The notes under the pieces are model-generated. The model was given only the letters and a program-made list of their open reading frames with translations, was not told the origin of the DNA and did not search any database. Shown one piece after another: positions 34,254-44,151 of a stretch of DNA of 64,000 nt (the first letter of the stretch is position 1; every line of letters starts with the position of its first letter). The translations under genes were made by a program, and so were the position numbers. The DNA comes from Lachnospiraceae bacterium UBA7076 (GTDB taxonomy: Bacteria; Bacillota; Clostridia; Lachnospirales; Lachnospiraceae), in contig DKZK01000006.1 in the NCBI GenBank assembly GCA_002493625.1, positions 1 to 64,000 of the forward strand, read 5' to 3'.

Positions 34254-34616
34254 ATGGCAAAAAGTGTACTTATATGTGATGATGCTGCTTTTATGAGGAT
34301 GATGATTAAGGATATCTTAGTAAAAAATGGTTACAATATCGCAGGAGAGGCAGAAAATGGCGCAAAGGCTGTGGAAAAATATGCTGAGACAAAGCCGGAT
34401 CTTGTACTTATGGATATCACTATGCCTGAGATGGATGGTATACAGGCGCTTAAGCAGATTAAGGCGAATGATCCGAATGCAAGCGTTGTAATGTGTTCTG
34501 CAATGGGACAGCAGGCCATGGTTATTGAAGCCATACAGTCAGGAGCAAAAGACTTTATCGTTAAGCCTTTCCAGCCTGACAGAGTTATTGAAGCCGTCAA
34601 AAAGGTAGTTGGTTAG
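34254..34616 (+). CDS. cheY: Chemotaxis response regulator CheY
   Basis: The protein is a 120-residue stand-alone receiver domain. The acidic pocket is Asp9/Asp10 with the phosphoacceptor Asp54 (LVLMDITMPEMDG), Ser in VVMCSAMG and the conserved Lys in FIVKPFQ. It has AAAGGAG before the ATG. CheA phosphorylates it and the phospho form binds FliM and FliY. Placement inside the switch genes is as in B. subtilis. Confidence 0.96.
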   Translation: MAKSVLICDDAAFMRMMIKDILVKNGYNIAGEAENGAKAVEKYAETKPDLVLMDITMPEMDGIQALKQIKANDPNASVVMCSAMGQQAMVIEAIQSGAKDFIVKPFQPDRVIEAVKKVVG

Positions 34617-34618
34617 TA

Positions 34619-35020
34619 ATGCTTATTTTTCTTACCAATAGTACAGGATTTAGTGTTGTCTGGCAGACAATAAAGCTTATTCTTATATTTATTATTATAC
34701 TTGTGTTGACATATTATGCCACAAAGCTTGTTGCCGGATTTCACAAAAATTCCTTGAGTGGGAGAACAAACTTAAAAATAGTAGAGTCCATGAGTCTCGG
34801 TAATAACAAATTTTTACTCGTTGTGGAGATTAATGGCTCTTATTATGCACTGGGAGTAGGAAAGGATAATGTCACGCTTATTGATAAACTGTCCGATTAT
34901 ACTCCCCGGGATGCGGATGGCTTTCATGATGTAGATAATCCTAAAAAAGGCTTTAAGGATGTTCTGGCACAGTTTAAGACAAAATCAGAAGCTGATAATA
35001 AAAATCAGGATACGAAATAA
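34619..35020 (+). CDS. fliO: Flagellar biosynthetic protein FliO
   Basis: The protein has 133 residues, starting 2 nt after the cheY stop with no strong site of its own, so it is probably coupled. One membrane helix (about 13-32) is followed by a short cytoplasmic domain with LKIVESMSLGNNKFLLVVEINGSYYALGV, typical of FliO/FliZ. FliO helps FliP assemble in the export gate. The C-terminal 35 residues are charged. Confidence 0.88.
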   Translation: MLIFLTNSTGFSVVWQTIKLILIFIIILVLTYYATKLVAGFHKNSLSGRTNLKIVESMSLGNNKFLLVVEINGSYYALGVGKDNVTLIDKLSDYTPRDADGFHDVDNPKKGFKDVLAQFKTKSEADNKNQDTK

Positions 35021-35043
35021 GACAAATAAAGTGGGTTTTTAGG

Positions 35044-35865
35044 ATGAAGTATAAAAAACTTTGCAAATATGTAATACTTCTTTTTATTGCTATAGTTGTT
35101 ATATTTTCTGGTACAACTTCATATGCTACGGGTATTACCCCGGAAACCGATGCTGAGGAGGGCGTGGATGGACAGTTTGACGATGATGATGGTGTTTCAG
35201 TAGGACTTACGCTTAATACCAACTCTGATTCGACAACTCTTTCAGGCACCTTGCAGCTTTTATTGGTTATAACAATAATTTCAATAGCTCCGTCAATATT
35301 AGTTATGGTGACGTCATTTACGAGAATTATTGTTGTTCTTCATTTCTTAAGAACTGCAATAGGAACCCAATCATCGCCGCCAAATAATGTATTGATAGGG
35401 CTCTCATTATTTTTGACATTTTTTATTATGGGGCCGGTTTTTTCCCAGGTAAAGACGGAGGCGATTGACCCGCTTACGGCAGATGAAATCAGTCAGGAGG
35501 AAGCTATAGACAGATGTATACAGCCTGTAAGGGAATTTATGATAAGTCAGGTAAGACCGGAAGACCTCAGACTGTTTATGGATATAGCCAATATGGGAAC
35601 GGTTGAGAGTGTGCAGGATATTCCGATTACCGTCGTCATTCCGGCATTCATTATAAGCGAGCTCAGAGCCGCATTTATAATCGGCTTTCTGATATATATA
35701 CCGTTTATTGTTATAGATATGGTTGTGGCGTCGGTGCTTATGGCGATGGGTATGATGATGCTGCCGCCTACGACAATATCCATGCCTTTTAAGATACTTT
35801 TGTTTATCCTTGCCGATGGATGGAATTTAGTGATAGGACAGCTCGTTTCATCCTTTAATTTCTGA
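35044..35865 (+). CDS. fliP: Flagellar export gate protein FliP
   Basis: The protein has 273 residues with an N-terminal signal peptide (about 1-29, ending YATG) and four further membrane helices. The diagnostic stretches are TSFTRIIVVLHFLRTAIGTQ and SPPNNVLIGLSLFLTFF, then MGMMMLPPTTISMPFKILLF near the C-terminus. FliP forms the pentameric core of the FliPQR gate. The mature N-terminal extension is acidic (DAEEGVDGQFDDDDG). Confidence 0.96.
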   Translation: MKYKKLCKYVILLFIAIVVIFSGTTSYATGITPETDAEEGVDGQFDDDDGVSVGLTLNTNSDSTTLSGTLQLLLVITIISIAPSILVMVTSFTRIIVVLHFLRTAIGTQSSPPNNVLIGLSLFLTFFIMGPVFSQVKTEAIDPLTADEISQEEAIDRCIQPVREFMISQVRPEDLRLFMDIANMGTVESVQDIPITVVIPAFIISELRAAFIIGFLIYIPFIVIDMVVASVLMAMGMMMLPPTTISMPFKILLFILADGWNLVIGQLVSSFNF

Positions 35866-35910
35866 CATTTTTAGGGAAGGATATATCCTTGGATTATGAG
35901 GTGATAAATT

Positions 35911-36180
35911 GTGACTACAGGTGACGTTATGGAGGTAGCAGTTCAGGCTATATGGCTTGTTTTAAAATGCAGCGCGCCTATGCTGCTTGTGTCTCTTATT
36001 GTTGGACTTGTAATAAGTATTTTTCAGACTGTTACATCCATACAGGAGCAGACGCTGACCTTTGTGCCGAAAATGCTTTCCATTTTTTTGACGTTGATTA
36101 TATGCGGTGACTGGATATTAACGAATATTCTTTCATTTATTCAGGATTTGTATGGCAGATTTGGGGAATTTGTGAGGTAG
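35911..36180 (+). CDS. fliQ: Flagellar export gate protein FliQ
   Basis: The protein has 89 residues and starts at a GTG with GAGGTG 8 nt upstream. Two membrane helices are present (about 14-38 and 50-73), with the family signature SLIVGLVISIFQTVTSIQEQT. FliQ packs around FliP and FliR in the export gate. Confidence 0.95.
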   Translation: MTTGDVMEVAVQAIWLVLKCSAPMLLVSLIVGLVISIFQTVTSIQEQTLTFVPKMLSIFLTLIICGDWILTNILSFIQDLYGRFGEFVR

Positions 36181-36186
36181 CATGTT

Positions 36187-36960
36187 GTGGATTTGACGAT
36201 ATCAACCTTAACATTAGAATCATTTCTGCTTGTGGTTGTGAGAACCGGCACATTTACTGCGGTTGCTCCGCTTTTTGGACACAGAAGCGTGAATGCAAGA
36301 CTTCGGGTGCTGATTGCCGCATGTATTTCCCTGACCGTTTTTTCTGCAAAGACCATAGCCCTTCCTGTATATTCTTCGGTATTGGGATATTCAATGCTTG
36401 TACTTAAGGAAGCGGCAGTCGGGTTATCGCTTGGGTTTGTTGCAAGGCTTGTCATGTCCACGCTTATTCTTGCAGGCGAATTTATAGACAGGGAAATAGG
36501 CTTTACCATGTCCACGAACTTTGATCCAAGCACAGGAGCAATGGTTACGATTACGGCAGAGCTTTATGATAAGCTTATATATGTCATAATCCTGATTACG
36601 GGAATGCATCATTATATTATAAGAGCTATTGCCCAGACCTTTGACATAATTCCGGTAGGTCAGGTAAATGCAAGCTTTGAAAAATTGTATATAACGGTGC
36701 TTGATTTCATAATACAGTATTATAATATAGGGTTTATGATTGCCATGCCGATTTTTATTTCCATGACAATGTTAAACGTAATTTTGGGAGTTTTGACAAA
36801 GAGCTCGCCTCAGATGAATATGTTTGCAATAGGAATGCAGATGAAGGTTATCATTGGAATGCTGGCGCTTACGATAGTGATCGTTTTTGTTCCGGGAATC
36901 ACAAATATTCTTATGGACAAAATGCAGGCCATGATTAATTCCCTGATTGGAGGCTTTTAA
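36187..36960 (+). CDS. fliR: Flagellar export gate protein FliR
   Basis: The protein has 257 residues and starts at a GTG 6 nt after fliQ. It has about six membrane helices and the typical VVRTGTFTAVAPLFGHRSVNARLRV and DREIGFTMSTNFDPSTGAM segments. It completes the FliPQR complex; flhB starts 1 nt after its stop, and the flhB ribosome binding site lies in its last codons. Confidence 0.94.
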   Translation: MDLTISTLTLESFLLVVVRTGTFTAVAPLFGHRSVNARLRVLIAACISLTVFSAKTIALPVYSSVLGYSMLVLKEAAVGLSLGFVARLVMSTLILAGEFIDREIGFTMSTNFDPSTGAMVTITAELYDKLIYVIILITGMHHYIIRAIAQTFDIIPVGQVNASFEKLYITVLDFIIQYYNIGFMIAMPIFISMTMLNVILGVLTKSSPQMNMFAIGMQMKVIIGMLALTIVIVFVPGITNILMDKMQAMINSLIGGF

Positions 36961-36961
36961 T

Positions 36962-38083
36962 ATGGAGTTATACAGCTCCGGAATAAAATATAATCTTCAG
37001 TTTTTTGCCAAGGAAGGACAGGGCGGTGAAAAGACGGAAGAACCAACGGCAAAAAAAATTGAGGATACACGTAAGGAAGGACAGGTAGCTAAAAGTAAAG
37101 AGATTTCATCTGCGTTTTCACTTTTGGCACTTTTTCTGTGTCTCAGAATATTTATAGGTTTTCTGGGCGAGAGAATGCAGGGGGTTTTTTTTTCCTTTTG
37201 GAAGGAAATGTCAATCTATCCGCAGGATGATTTTAACTCTGTAACTGCATGGCAGATATTGCTTGACGCTATAATATATCTGCTTATCACATGTCTTCCT
37301 TTTTTGGCGGTGGCTTTTATAGTTTCTTTCATGTCCCAGAAGATTCAGATTAAATGGATGGTGACCGCAAAGCCGCTTAAGCCGAAAATGAATAAGCTTA
37401 ACCCTATAAACGGATTTAAGCGTATGTTTTCAAAGCAGGTATTGTTTGAGTTGATTTTGTCCATTTTTAAACTGGTAGTGTTTGCCGCCATAGCCTATTC
37501 AGTTGTGAAGGACAATATAGGCATGATTTTATCATTGTATACCCTGACGATAAGGGATTGTCTTGGTATTTTGTTTGACCTTGTAATGGAGCTTGGAATT
37601 AAAATATCTTTAGTTTATATTGTGCTGAGTTTAGCAGATTACGTATTTCAGAGATGGAAGCACAAGCAGGATATAAAAATGACAAAGCAGGAGGTCAAGG
37701 ATGAATATAAAAATCAGGAAGGTGACCCGAAGGTAAAGAGCCAGCAGAGACAGAGAATGCAGCAGGCATCAAGAAGGCGTATGATGCAGAGTATTCCTGA
37801 GGCAGATGTTGTAATAACAAACCCTACACATTTTGCAGTTGCGCTTAAATATGACAATACGGTGAGCGAAGCCCCTGTCGTTACGGCAAAGGGTGCAGAC
37901 TATCTCGCCTTTAAGATAAGAGACATAGCAAGGGAAAACGGCGTGGAAATTGTGGAAAATAAGCCTCTTGCAAGGATGCTGTATTCCAATGTTGATATTG
38001 GAAGGGAAATACCGCCGGAGCTTTATCAGTCAGTGGCAGAAATTCTTGCATACGTTTATGGAATAAAAAATAAAGCAGGCTAA
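36962..38083 (+). CDS. flhB: Flagellar export switch protein FlhB
   Basis: The protein has 373 residues from the ATG at 36962 (GGAGG inside fliR). It begins with a soluble stretch and KTEEPTAKKIEDTRKEGQVAKSKE, a FlhB hallmark, then four membrane helices (about 50-230). The cytoplasmic domain carries the self-cleavage site Asn287-Pro-Thr-His (TNPTHFAVAL). Cleavage lets the export gate switch from hook to filament substrates. Confidence 0.97.
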   Translation: MELYSSGIKYNLQFFAKEGQGGEKTEEPTAKKIEDTRKEGQVAKSKEISSAFSLLALFLCLRIFIGFLGERMQGVFFSFWKEMSIYPQDDFNSVTAWQILLDAIIYLLITCLPFLAVAFIVSFMSQKIQIKWMVTAKPLKPKMNKLNPINGFKRMFSKQVLFELILSIFKLVVFAAIAYSVVKDNIGMILSLYTLTIRDCLGILFDLVMELGIKISLVYIVLSLADYVFQRWKHKQDIKMTKQEVKDEYKNQEGDPKVKSQQRQRMQQASRRRMMQSIPEADVVITNPTHFAVALKYDNTVSEAPVVTAKGADYLAFKIRDIARENGVEIVENKPLARMLYSNVDIGREIPPELYQSVAEILAYVYGIKNKAG

Positions 38084-38159
38084 GTCCTTAGGACATAGCT
38101 TATACATGAAACGTGTGGAAATATATAATCATTTACATTGAAAGGAGGTACAAGGGAAT

Positions 38160-40202
38160 ATGAGACGGAATGATTTATTTCTTGGGGTATATCTGTTAGC
38201 TGCAGTTATATTCTTTATTATTCCTATGCCTTCGCAGCTTCTTGATGTGCTTATACTTTTTAATGTTTCAATGTCACTGGTTATAGTATTTAACTGTCTT
38301 TTTACGTCAGAGACACTTAATATGTCAGGATTTCCGACGTTGCTTTTGTTTACAACCGTATTTAGGATTTCCTTAAATGTATCTTCCACAAGACTGATTC
38401 TCACTACGGGAAATCCGGGACAGGTGGTACAGGTTTTCGGCTCCTTCGTAGGAGGAGGAAATCTTGTAATCGGTGCCATCATTTTCATTGTGCTTATCAT
38501 CGTACAGATGCTTGTTATAAATAAGGGTTCCGAGAGAGTATCAGAGGTAACGGCGAGATTTACACTTGACGCCATGCCGGGTAAACAGATGGCGATTGAC
38601 GCGGACCTTAACACAGGGGCGATAACCGATCAGGAGGCTATCGTAAGGAGAGAAAAGATACAGGCAGAATCAGCATTTTTCGGAGCCATGGACGGTGCCT
38701 CAAAATACGTTAAGGGAGACGCTGCTGCAGGTCTTATCATTACGATTATAAATATTGTGGGCGGTCTTGCAATCGGAATGACCTCCATGGGTCTTTCCAT
38801 GAGTGAAGCGCTTAATAAGTTTGTTATCCTTACAATCGGTGACGGACTTGTTTCACAGATACCTTCCATGCTTATATCCCTTTCCACAGGTATACTTGTC
38901 ACGAAGGCGTCAAAGGAGGAAAATATAGGAGATATCCTTATCGGACAGCTTTTTTCCATTCCGAAGGTTCTCCTTATGGTTGGAATTGCCATGATAATTC
39001 TCGGCGCCATGACGCCTCTTAACTTTTTCTTCTGCGGCGCTTATGGTCTGTTTTTCATTATTCTTTCCTTTGCCATACGCGGAAGCCAGGAGGAGGCAGC
39101 CATAAAGGAGGAGGTTGAGGAGGAGGAAATCCAGGCGGATGAAGTCAGAAGACATGAAAATGTTAATTCACTGCTTCAGGTTGACCCTATTGAACTTGAG
39201 TTTGGTTATGGTATAATACCGTTAGCTGACGTAAATCAGGGAGGAGATTTGCTTGACAGAGTTGTCATGATAAGAAGGCAGATAGCCCTTGAGCTTGGCG
39301 CTGTCGTTCCGATTATAAGGCTCAGGGATAACATACAGCTTAACCCGAACCAATACATAATAAAGATAAAAGGCATACAGGTCAGTGAGGGAGAAATACT
39401 GTTTGACCATTATATGGCAATGAATCCGGGCTATGTTGAGGATGAGATAACGGGTATTCCTACCTTTGAACCGGCATTCCACCTTGAGGCAATGTGGATT
39501 ACGGAATCACAGAGAGAGCGCGCCGAGTCACTCGGTTATACCGTAGTTGACCCGCCATCCATTATTGCTACGCACCTTACGGAGATTATAAAAGAGCATC
39601 TTGATGAGCTGCTCAACAGACAGGATGTACAGAATCTTATTGACAACATCAAAGAGACGAATAAGACTCTTGTTGATGAGCTTGTGCCGAAGCTTTTAGG
39701 CGTAGGCGATATTCAGAAGGTTTTGCAGAATCTTTTAAAAGAAGGCATCTCAATCAGAGACCTTGTAACGATATTTGAAACACTTGCAGATTATGCGGCA
39801 ACGAGCCGTGATACTGACATACTTACCGAGTATGTGCGTCAGTCATTAAAGAGAGCTATATCAAACAAATATTTTGGCGACAGTGAGACAACAACAGTTG
39901 TAACCCTTGACCCTAAGGTTGAACAGATGATTATGAGCTCCATTAAGCAGACGGAGCAGGGGGCATACATATCTCTTGACCCTGCAGTTACGAAACAGAT
40001 ACTTACCGCAACGGAGACAGAGATACAAAAGCTGGAGAATAAGGGACAATCACCGATTATAATTACGTCTCCAATTGTAAGGATGTATTTTAAAAAGCTT
40101 ACAAATGATTATTTTAAGGATTTAATAGTTGTTTCATATAATGAGATTGATTCAGACATAGAGCTTAAATCCGTGGGAGTGGTGACGATAGATGATAATT
40201 AA
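38160..40202 (+). CDS. flhA: Flagellar export gate protein FlhA
   Basis: The protein has 680 residues with GAAAGGAGG before the ATG. Eight membrane helices occupy about residues 8-310. The FHIPEP-type signature region reads FNVSMSLVIVFNCLFTSETLNMSGFPTLLLF and RFTLDAMPGKQMAIDADLN (shown here as two patterns). The cytoplasmic chaperone-binding domain follows a Glu-rich linker near 320. It forms the nonameric export ring. It overlaps flhF by 11 nt. Confidence 0.97.
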   Translation: MRRNDLFLGVYLLAAVIFFIIPMPSQLLDVLILFNVSMSLVIVFNCLFTSETLNMSGFPTLLLFTTVFRISLNVSSTRLILTTGNPGQVVQVFGSFVGGGNLVIGAIIFIVLIIVQMLVINKGSERVSEVTARFTLDAMPGKQMAIDADLNTGAITDQEAIVRREKIQAESAFFGAMDGASKYVKGDAAAGLIITIINIVGGLAIGMTSMGLSMSEALNKFVILTIGDGLVSQIPSMLISLSTGILVTKASKEENIGDILIGQLFSIPKVLLMVGIAMIILGAMTPLNFFFCGAYGLFFIILSFAIRGSQEEAAIKEEVEEEEIQADEVRRHENVNSLLQVDPIELEFGYGIIPLADVNQGGDLLDRVVMIRRQIALELGAVVPIIRLRDNIQLNPNQYIIKIKGIQVSEGEILFDHYMAMNPGYVEDEITGIPTFEPAFHLEAMWITESQRERAESLGYTVVDPPSIIATHLTEIIKEHLDELLNRQDVQNLIDNIKETNKTLVDELVPKLLGVGDIQKVLQNLLKEGISIRDLVTIFETLADYAATSRDTDILTEYVRQSLKRAISNKYFGDSETTTVVTLDPKVEQMIMSSIKQTEQGAYISLDPAVTKQILTATETEIQKLENKGQSPIIITSPIVRMYFKKLTNDYFKDLIVVSYNEIDSDIELKSVGVVTIDDN

Positions 40203-41415
40203 GAAATTTCAGGCGCAAACTGAAAAAGAAGCAACGCTTATGGCAAAGGAGGAGCTTGGTTCTGACGCTATTGTGATGAACATAAAGACCATAAAGCCAA
40301 AGGGGATTTTCAGCCTGTTTAAAAAACCGAGAGTGGAGCTTACTGCCGCAATTGACGAAAATGCGGCAGAGAAAAAGGAGGCTGCAAAAAAGCAGTTTGC
40401 GAAGGCGGTGGAGGAGACTCCTTACAAATTTGGTGATGATGTGTTTGCCTCGTCCGATAATGAGTATGTTGTTGAAACGCAAAGCGCCATAGAAGAAAAG
40501 ATAAATAATATTGCAAAGCTTTTGGAGCAGCAGCTTGCAGCACCTAAGGCTGAGCCGGAAAAGAAAGCTCCGAAGGAGGAAGAAGCGGAAACTAAGAAGC
40601 CGGAGGAGGTTCCGGAGGAGGAACAGAAGCCAAAGGTTTTAGATCTTATAAGAAATCAGCTCATTGAAAATGAGGTGATGGAAAAATATGCGGATGCAAT
40701 CATTAATGAGCTTGAAAATCAGAGTGAAAACCAGCCGATTGACAATCTGCTTGCATACATTTATCAGAAGATTGTTTTAAAGCTTGGAGAGGTTTCGATT
40801 GTCAAATGCTCTGAAAATAAACCGAAAATTGTATTCTTTGTAGGAAATACCGGTGTGGGAAAGACAACCACAATGGCAAAGCTTGCCTCAAAATTTAAGC
40901 TGGAGCAGAAGCTTGAGATTGCCATGTTCTCACTTGATACCTACAGAATTGCCGCCATAGAGCAGATAAAAACCTATGCTAACATTTTAAATACTCCTAT
41001 GGAGGTTGTGTACACGCCTGAGGAAATGAGAAAGCTTGTAGAAAAATACAAGGACTGTGATTTGATATTTGTGGATACGGCGGGCAGGTCGCACAAAAAC
41101 ACCGAACAGAAAAATGATTTGGATTCTATAATAAGCAGTGTTAAGGAATACGAATGTGAAATATTATTAGTAGTGAGCGCAACAACAAAATACAGCGATT
41201 TAAAAAGCATTGCCGATGTATACAGTGATTTGTTTGATTATAAGCTTGTATTTACAAAGCTTGATGAAACAAGGGGCTTAGGCAACATACTGAATCTTAA
41301 GCTTGATACGGATAAGAGCTTGTCCTATGTAACATGGGGACAGAATGTGCCCGAGGACATTGGAGCGTTAAATCCACAGGTTATTGCAAAAAAACTGTTG
41401 GGAGGTGCGGAGTAA
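40192..41415 (+). CDS. flhF: SRP-type GTPase FlhF
   Basis: The protein has 407 residues. The N-terminal B domain (MIIKKFQAQTEKEATLMAKEELGSDAIVMN) is followed by a Lys/Glu/Pro-rich linker (about 55-150) and an NG GTPase domain with the P-loop GNTGVGKTTTMAKLA (about 219-233), LDTYRIAAIEQIKTYA and VDTAGRSHKN. FlhF places or numbers flagella together with FlhG. The flhG gene begins immediately after its stop. Confidence 0.95.
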   Translation: MIIKKFQAQTEKEATLMAKEELGSDAIVMNIKTIKPKGIFSLFKKPRVELTAAIDENAAEKKEAAKKQFAKAVEETPYKFGDDVFASSDNEYVVETQSAIEEKINNIAKLLEQQLAAPKAEPEKKAPKEEEAETKKPEEVPEEEQKPKVLDLIRNQLIENEVMEKYADAIINELENQSENQPIDNLLAYIYQKIVLKLGEVSIVKCSENKPKIVFFVGNTGVGKTTTMAKLASKFKLEQKLEIAMFSLDTYRIAAIEQIKTYANILNTPMEVVYTPEEMRKLVEKYKDCDLIFVDTAGRSHKNTEQKNDLDSIISSVKEYECEILLVVSATTKYSDLKSIADVYSDLFDYKLVFTKLDETRGLGNILNLKLDTDKSLSYVTWGQNVPEDIGALNPQVIAKKLLGGAE

Positions 41416-42324
41416 ATGGATCAGGCATCAAAACTCAGACAGCTTATGGGTAACGAGGATAACAGACAGCTTACGGATATTGAATACGGCAATTCAAGTG
41501 CAAAGGTAATCGTTGTGACAAGCGGCAAAGGCGGAGTAGGAAAAACAAGCTTTTCCGTTAATGCGGCGATGGAGTTTGCAAGAAAAGGGAAAAAAGTGGT
41601 TGTATTTGATGCTGATTTCGGGCTTGCCAATGTGGAGGTCATGTTAGGTATAAGACCAAAATACAATCTGCTTGATTTAATACATAATAATATGTCCATG
41701 GAGGACATCATAACGCAGGGACCTGAAAATATAGGATTTATTTCCGGAGGCTCCGGCGTTTCTGAGCTGGCAGCACTTGACAACGACAGTATTAAATTGT
41801 TAATATCAAAGCTGGTACAATTAGATAAAATGTATGATATTGTTATTATTGATACAGGCGCAGGAATTACGGATTCCGTTATGGAATTTGTTCTTGTTGC
41901 TCCCGAGATTGTTCTTGTTGTTACTCCGGAGCCTACATCCATAACAGATTCCTATTCACTGCTTAAGGTTCTCAGAAGAAAGGACAAATTTGACCCGCTG
42001 TTCAAGACTATAAATGTTGTTGTAAACAGGGCTTCCAGTGAGGAGGAAGGTATTGAGGTATATAATAAGATAAATACGGTTTCATCCAAGTTTTTAAATA
42101 TTGATTTAAAATACATGGGATTTGTACCTCAGGATAAAAATGCATCATATGCCGTAATAGAGCAAAAGCCTGTTGTTTCGGCATATCCCATGTCGCCTGC
42201 GTCAAAGGCAATCGCTGAGATCGCCGGTAAGCTGTTTGATGATGGCAGGGACGAATATGAAAAAAAAGAAGGGATTGCAAGAGTTTTCCTTAATTTTATT
42301 AAGTCGAAAAGAAAAAAAATATAA
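41416..42324 (+). CDS. flhG: MinD/ParA-type ATPase FlhG (YlxH)
   Basis: The protein has 302 residues. The N-terminus carries the DQASKLRQL peptide that activates FlhF, then the deviant Walker A GKGGVGKT (residues 37-44), VFDADFGLANVEVMLG and IDTGAGITDSVMEFV. The C-terminal ENDS in a basic amphipathic tail (ARVFLNFIKSKRKKI) that would bind the membrane. FlhG limits flagellar number and assembles C-ring parts. Confidence 0.95.
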   Translation: MDQASKLRQLMGNEDNRQLTDIEYGNSSAKVIVVTSGKGGVGKTSFSVNAAMEFARKGKKVVVFDADFGLANVEVMLGIRPKYNLLDLIHNNMSMEDIITQGPENIGFISGGSGVSELAALDNDSIKLLISKLVQLDKMYDIVIIDTGAGITDSVMEFVLVAPEIVLVVTPEPTSITDSYSLLKVLRRKDKFDPLFKTINVVVNRASSEEEGIEVYNKINTVSSKFLNIDLKYMGFVPQDKNASYAVIEQKPVVSAYPMSPASKAIAEIAGKLFDDGRDEYEKKEGIARVFLNFIKSKRKKI

Positions 42325-42347
42325 TAAGAGTGTGAGGGTAGAAGTGT

Positions 42348-43064
42348 ATGAATATTGCTGTTGGAAACAAAATTGAATTGGTGCAGTTGGAGCAGGTAAT
42401 AAAAAATGATAAAAATAAAAAGGTATATGTCAGTAAGATATACGATATTCTTTCTGAGGATACGCTTCAGATAGCAATGCCTATTTATGAAGGTAAAATT
42501 GTTCCACTGCCCGTTGATGAGAAATATTCGGCATGCTTTTATACGACAAAGGGACTTTTGCAGTGTAATGTTTTAATTACCTCAAGATATAAAAGCGGCA
42601 ACCTTTTTTTCCTTGAGATATATATGCTTGAGGAGCCGGCAAAGGTACAGAGAAGGGAATTTTACAGATATAAGTGCGCATTGCCTGCTTCGCTCCGGGT
42701 AGTGTCGGATATGGAATATGAGACGGGCGTTTACGAGGATATAGACGTTTCAGAAGATGAGCTTGAGTGGCAGCAGGTCAAAATACTTGATATAAGCGGC
42801 GGTGGAGTAAGACTGATACAGAAAACACATCTTGAAAAAAATGAGCTTATAAAAATTAAATTTGAGATGGGCATGGTTGGGGAGATTATGAAGTTTAATC
42901 TGTTTGCAAGAATTTTAAGCAGCACAATCATGAATAATCAGACCGGCCTTTATGAGCAGAGACTTGAATTTATGAAAATCACACAGGATGACAGAGATAA
43001 GATAATAAGATATATTTTTGAAAATGAGAGAATTAACAGGGCAAAAGAATCGAGACGGATGTAA
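42348..43064 (+). CDS. YcgR/PilZ-type c-di-GMP flagellar brake protein
   Basis: The protein has 238 residues. A YcgR_2-type N-terminal domain (about 5-95) with IAMPIYEGKIVPLPVDEKYSACFYTTKG precedes a PilZ domain that begins with the c-di-GMP motif RREFYR and has LDISGGGVRLI (about 150). Proteins of this type (YpfA/DgrA in B. subtilis) slow the motor when c-di-GMP is high. Its place inside the operon between flhG and cheB is notable because B. subtilis keeps ypfA elsewhere. An acidic insert lies near residues 130-145. It overlaps the cheB start region by no bases. Confidence 0.9.
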   Translation: MNIAVGNKIELVQLEQVIKNDKNKKVYVSKIYDILSEDTLQIAMPIYEGKIVPLPVDEKYSACFYTTKGLLQCNVLITSRYKSGNLFFLEIYMLEEPAKVQRREFYRYKCALPASLRVVSDMEYETGVYEDIDVSEDELEWQQVKILDISGGGVRLIQKTHLEKNELIKIKFEMGMVGEIMKFNLFARILSSTIMNNQTGLYEQRLEFMKITQDDRDKIIRYIFENERINRAKESRRM

Positions 43065-43065
43065 T

Positions 43066-44151
43066 ATGAAAAAAGTTTTGATAATTGATGACTCTGCACT
43101 TATGAGAAGGGCAGTTTCTGATATAATTAGCAGGACAAATAAATACAGTGTGTCATATGCGGCGTGTAATGCCCTTGAGGGTCTTGATTTTATAGCTAAA
43201 AATCAGGATTTGGATGTTATATTATGTGACCTTAATATGCCGAAAATGACCGGCCTTGAATTTTTAAAGGTTTTACATGAGAGGCATATTGATATTCCTG
43301 TTATCATATTCACCTCAAGCGAGGATTCAAAAAATACTATAACGGCGCTTGAGCTTGGAGCCATTGAGTTTATTAAAAAACCGTCAGGCAGTAAGGATGA
43401 CAACTGGATTGAGGACAGGTTATACAAGGCGCTTGATATGGCAATAAGCCTGAAGGAGAAAAAAGGCAGGTATCGGGAGGATAAGAAAAAAGCATCCGTT
43501 CCTGAAAAAGCTCCTGAAAAGAAATTCAGGCTAAAGGAAAAGATAAAAAGCTTAACCAATGATGCTAAAAAGAGCAATAAGCTTGTGGCAATCGTCTGTT
43601 CCACAGGAGGGCCGAAAGCCCTGCAGAGCGTTCTTCCAAAGCTTCCTGCAAATATCAATGCTCCCATCGTGCTTGTCCAGCATATGCCGGCAGGCTTTAC
43701 CGGCTCTCTTGCCGCAAGGCTTGATGATTTAAGCCTTATAAAGGTTAAGGAGGCGGAGGAGGGGGATGTCCTTCAAAAAGGTATATGCTATATAGCCAGA
43801 GGCGGCAAGCATCTCACGGTCGTACGTGAGGGAAAGAATCATAAGGTTTTATTTGATGATGCGCCTCCTGTCGGAGGTTTAAAACCATTTGGCAATATTA
43901 TGTATTACAGCTTATGCGATACCGGATATGACGAGATAATTTGTGTAGTGCTGACGGGAATGGGTGCGGACGGCACAAAGGGCATTGCGAAATTATCTAA
44001 AAATAAAAAGATTTATGTTATAGCGCAGGATGAGGAGTCAAGTACGGTGTATGGGATGCCCCGGGCTATACATGAGGAAGGTTTGGCTGATTGTGTGTGC
44101 GATTTAAATGAGGTTGCAGATACTATTACGAAGAAAGTAGGTGTACGGTAA
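43066..44151 (+). CDS. cheB: Chemotaxis methylesterase CheB
   Basis: The protein has 361 residues from the ATG at 43066, 1 nt after the PilZ gene. The receiver domain has phosphoacceptor Asp55 (VILCDLNMPKMTG). After a Lys-rich linker (about 140-175) the methylesterase domain shows the catalytic Ser in CSTGGPKALQ, His in VQHMPAG and Asp in GMGADGTKG. It removes methyl groups from chemoreceptors when phosphorylated. The matching methyltransferase cheR is not in the window. Confidence 0.96.
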   Translation: MKKVLIIDDSALMRRAVSDIISRTNKYSVSYAACNALEGLDFIAKNQDLDVILCDLNMPKMTGLEFLKVLHERHIDIPVIIFTSSEDSKNTITALELGAIEFIKKPSGSKDDNWIEDRLYKALDMAISLKEKKGRYREDKKKASVPEKAPEKKFRLKEKIKSLTNDAKKSNKLVAIVCSTGGPKALQSVLPKLPANINAPIVLVQHMPAGFTGSLAARLDDLSLIKVKEAEEGDVLQKGICYIARGGKHLTVVREGKNHKVLFDDAPPVGGLKPFGNIMYYSLCDTGYDEIICVVLTGMGADGTKGIAKLSKNKKIYVIAQDEESSTVYGMPRAIHEEGLADCVCDLNEVADTITKKVGVR

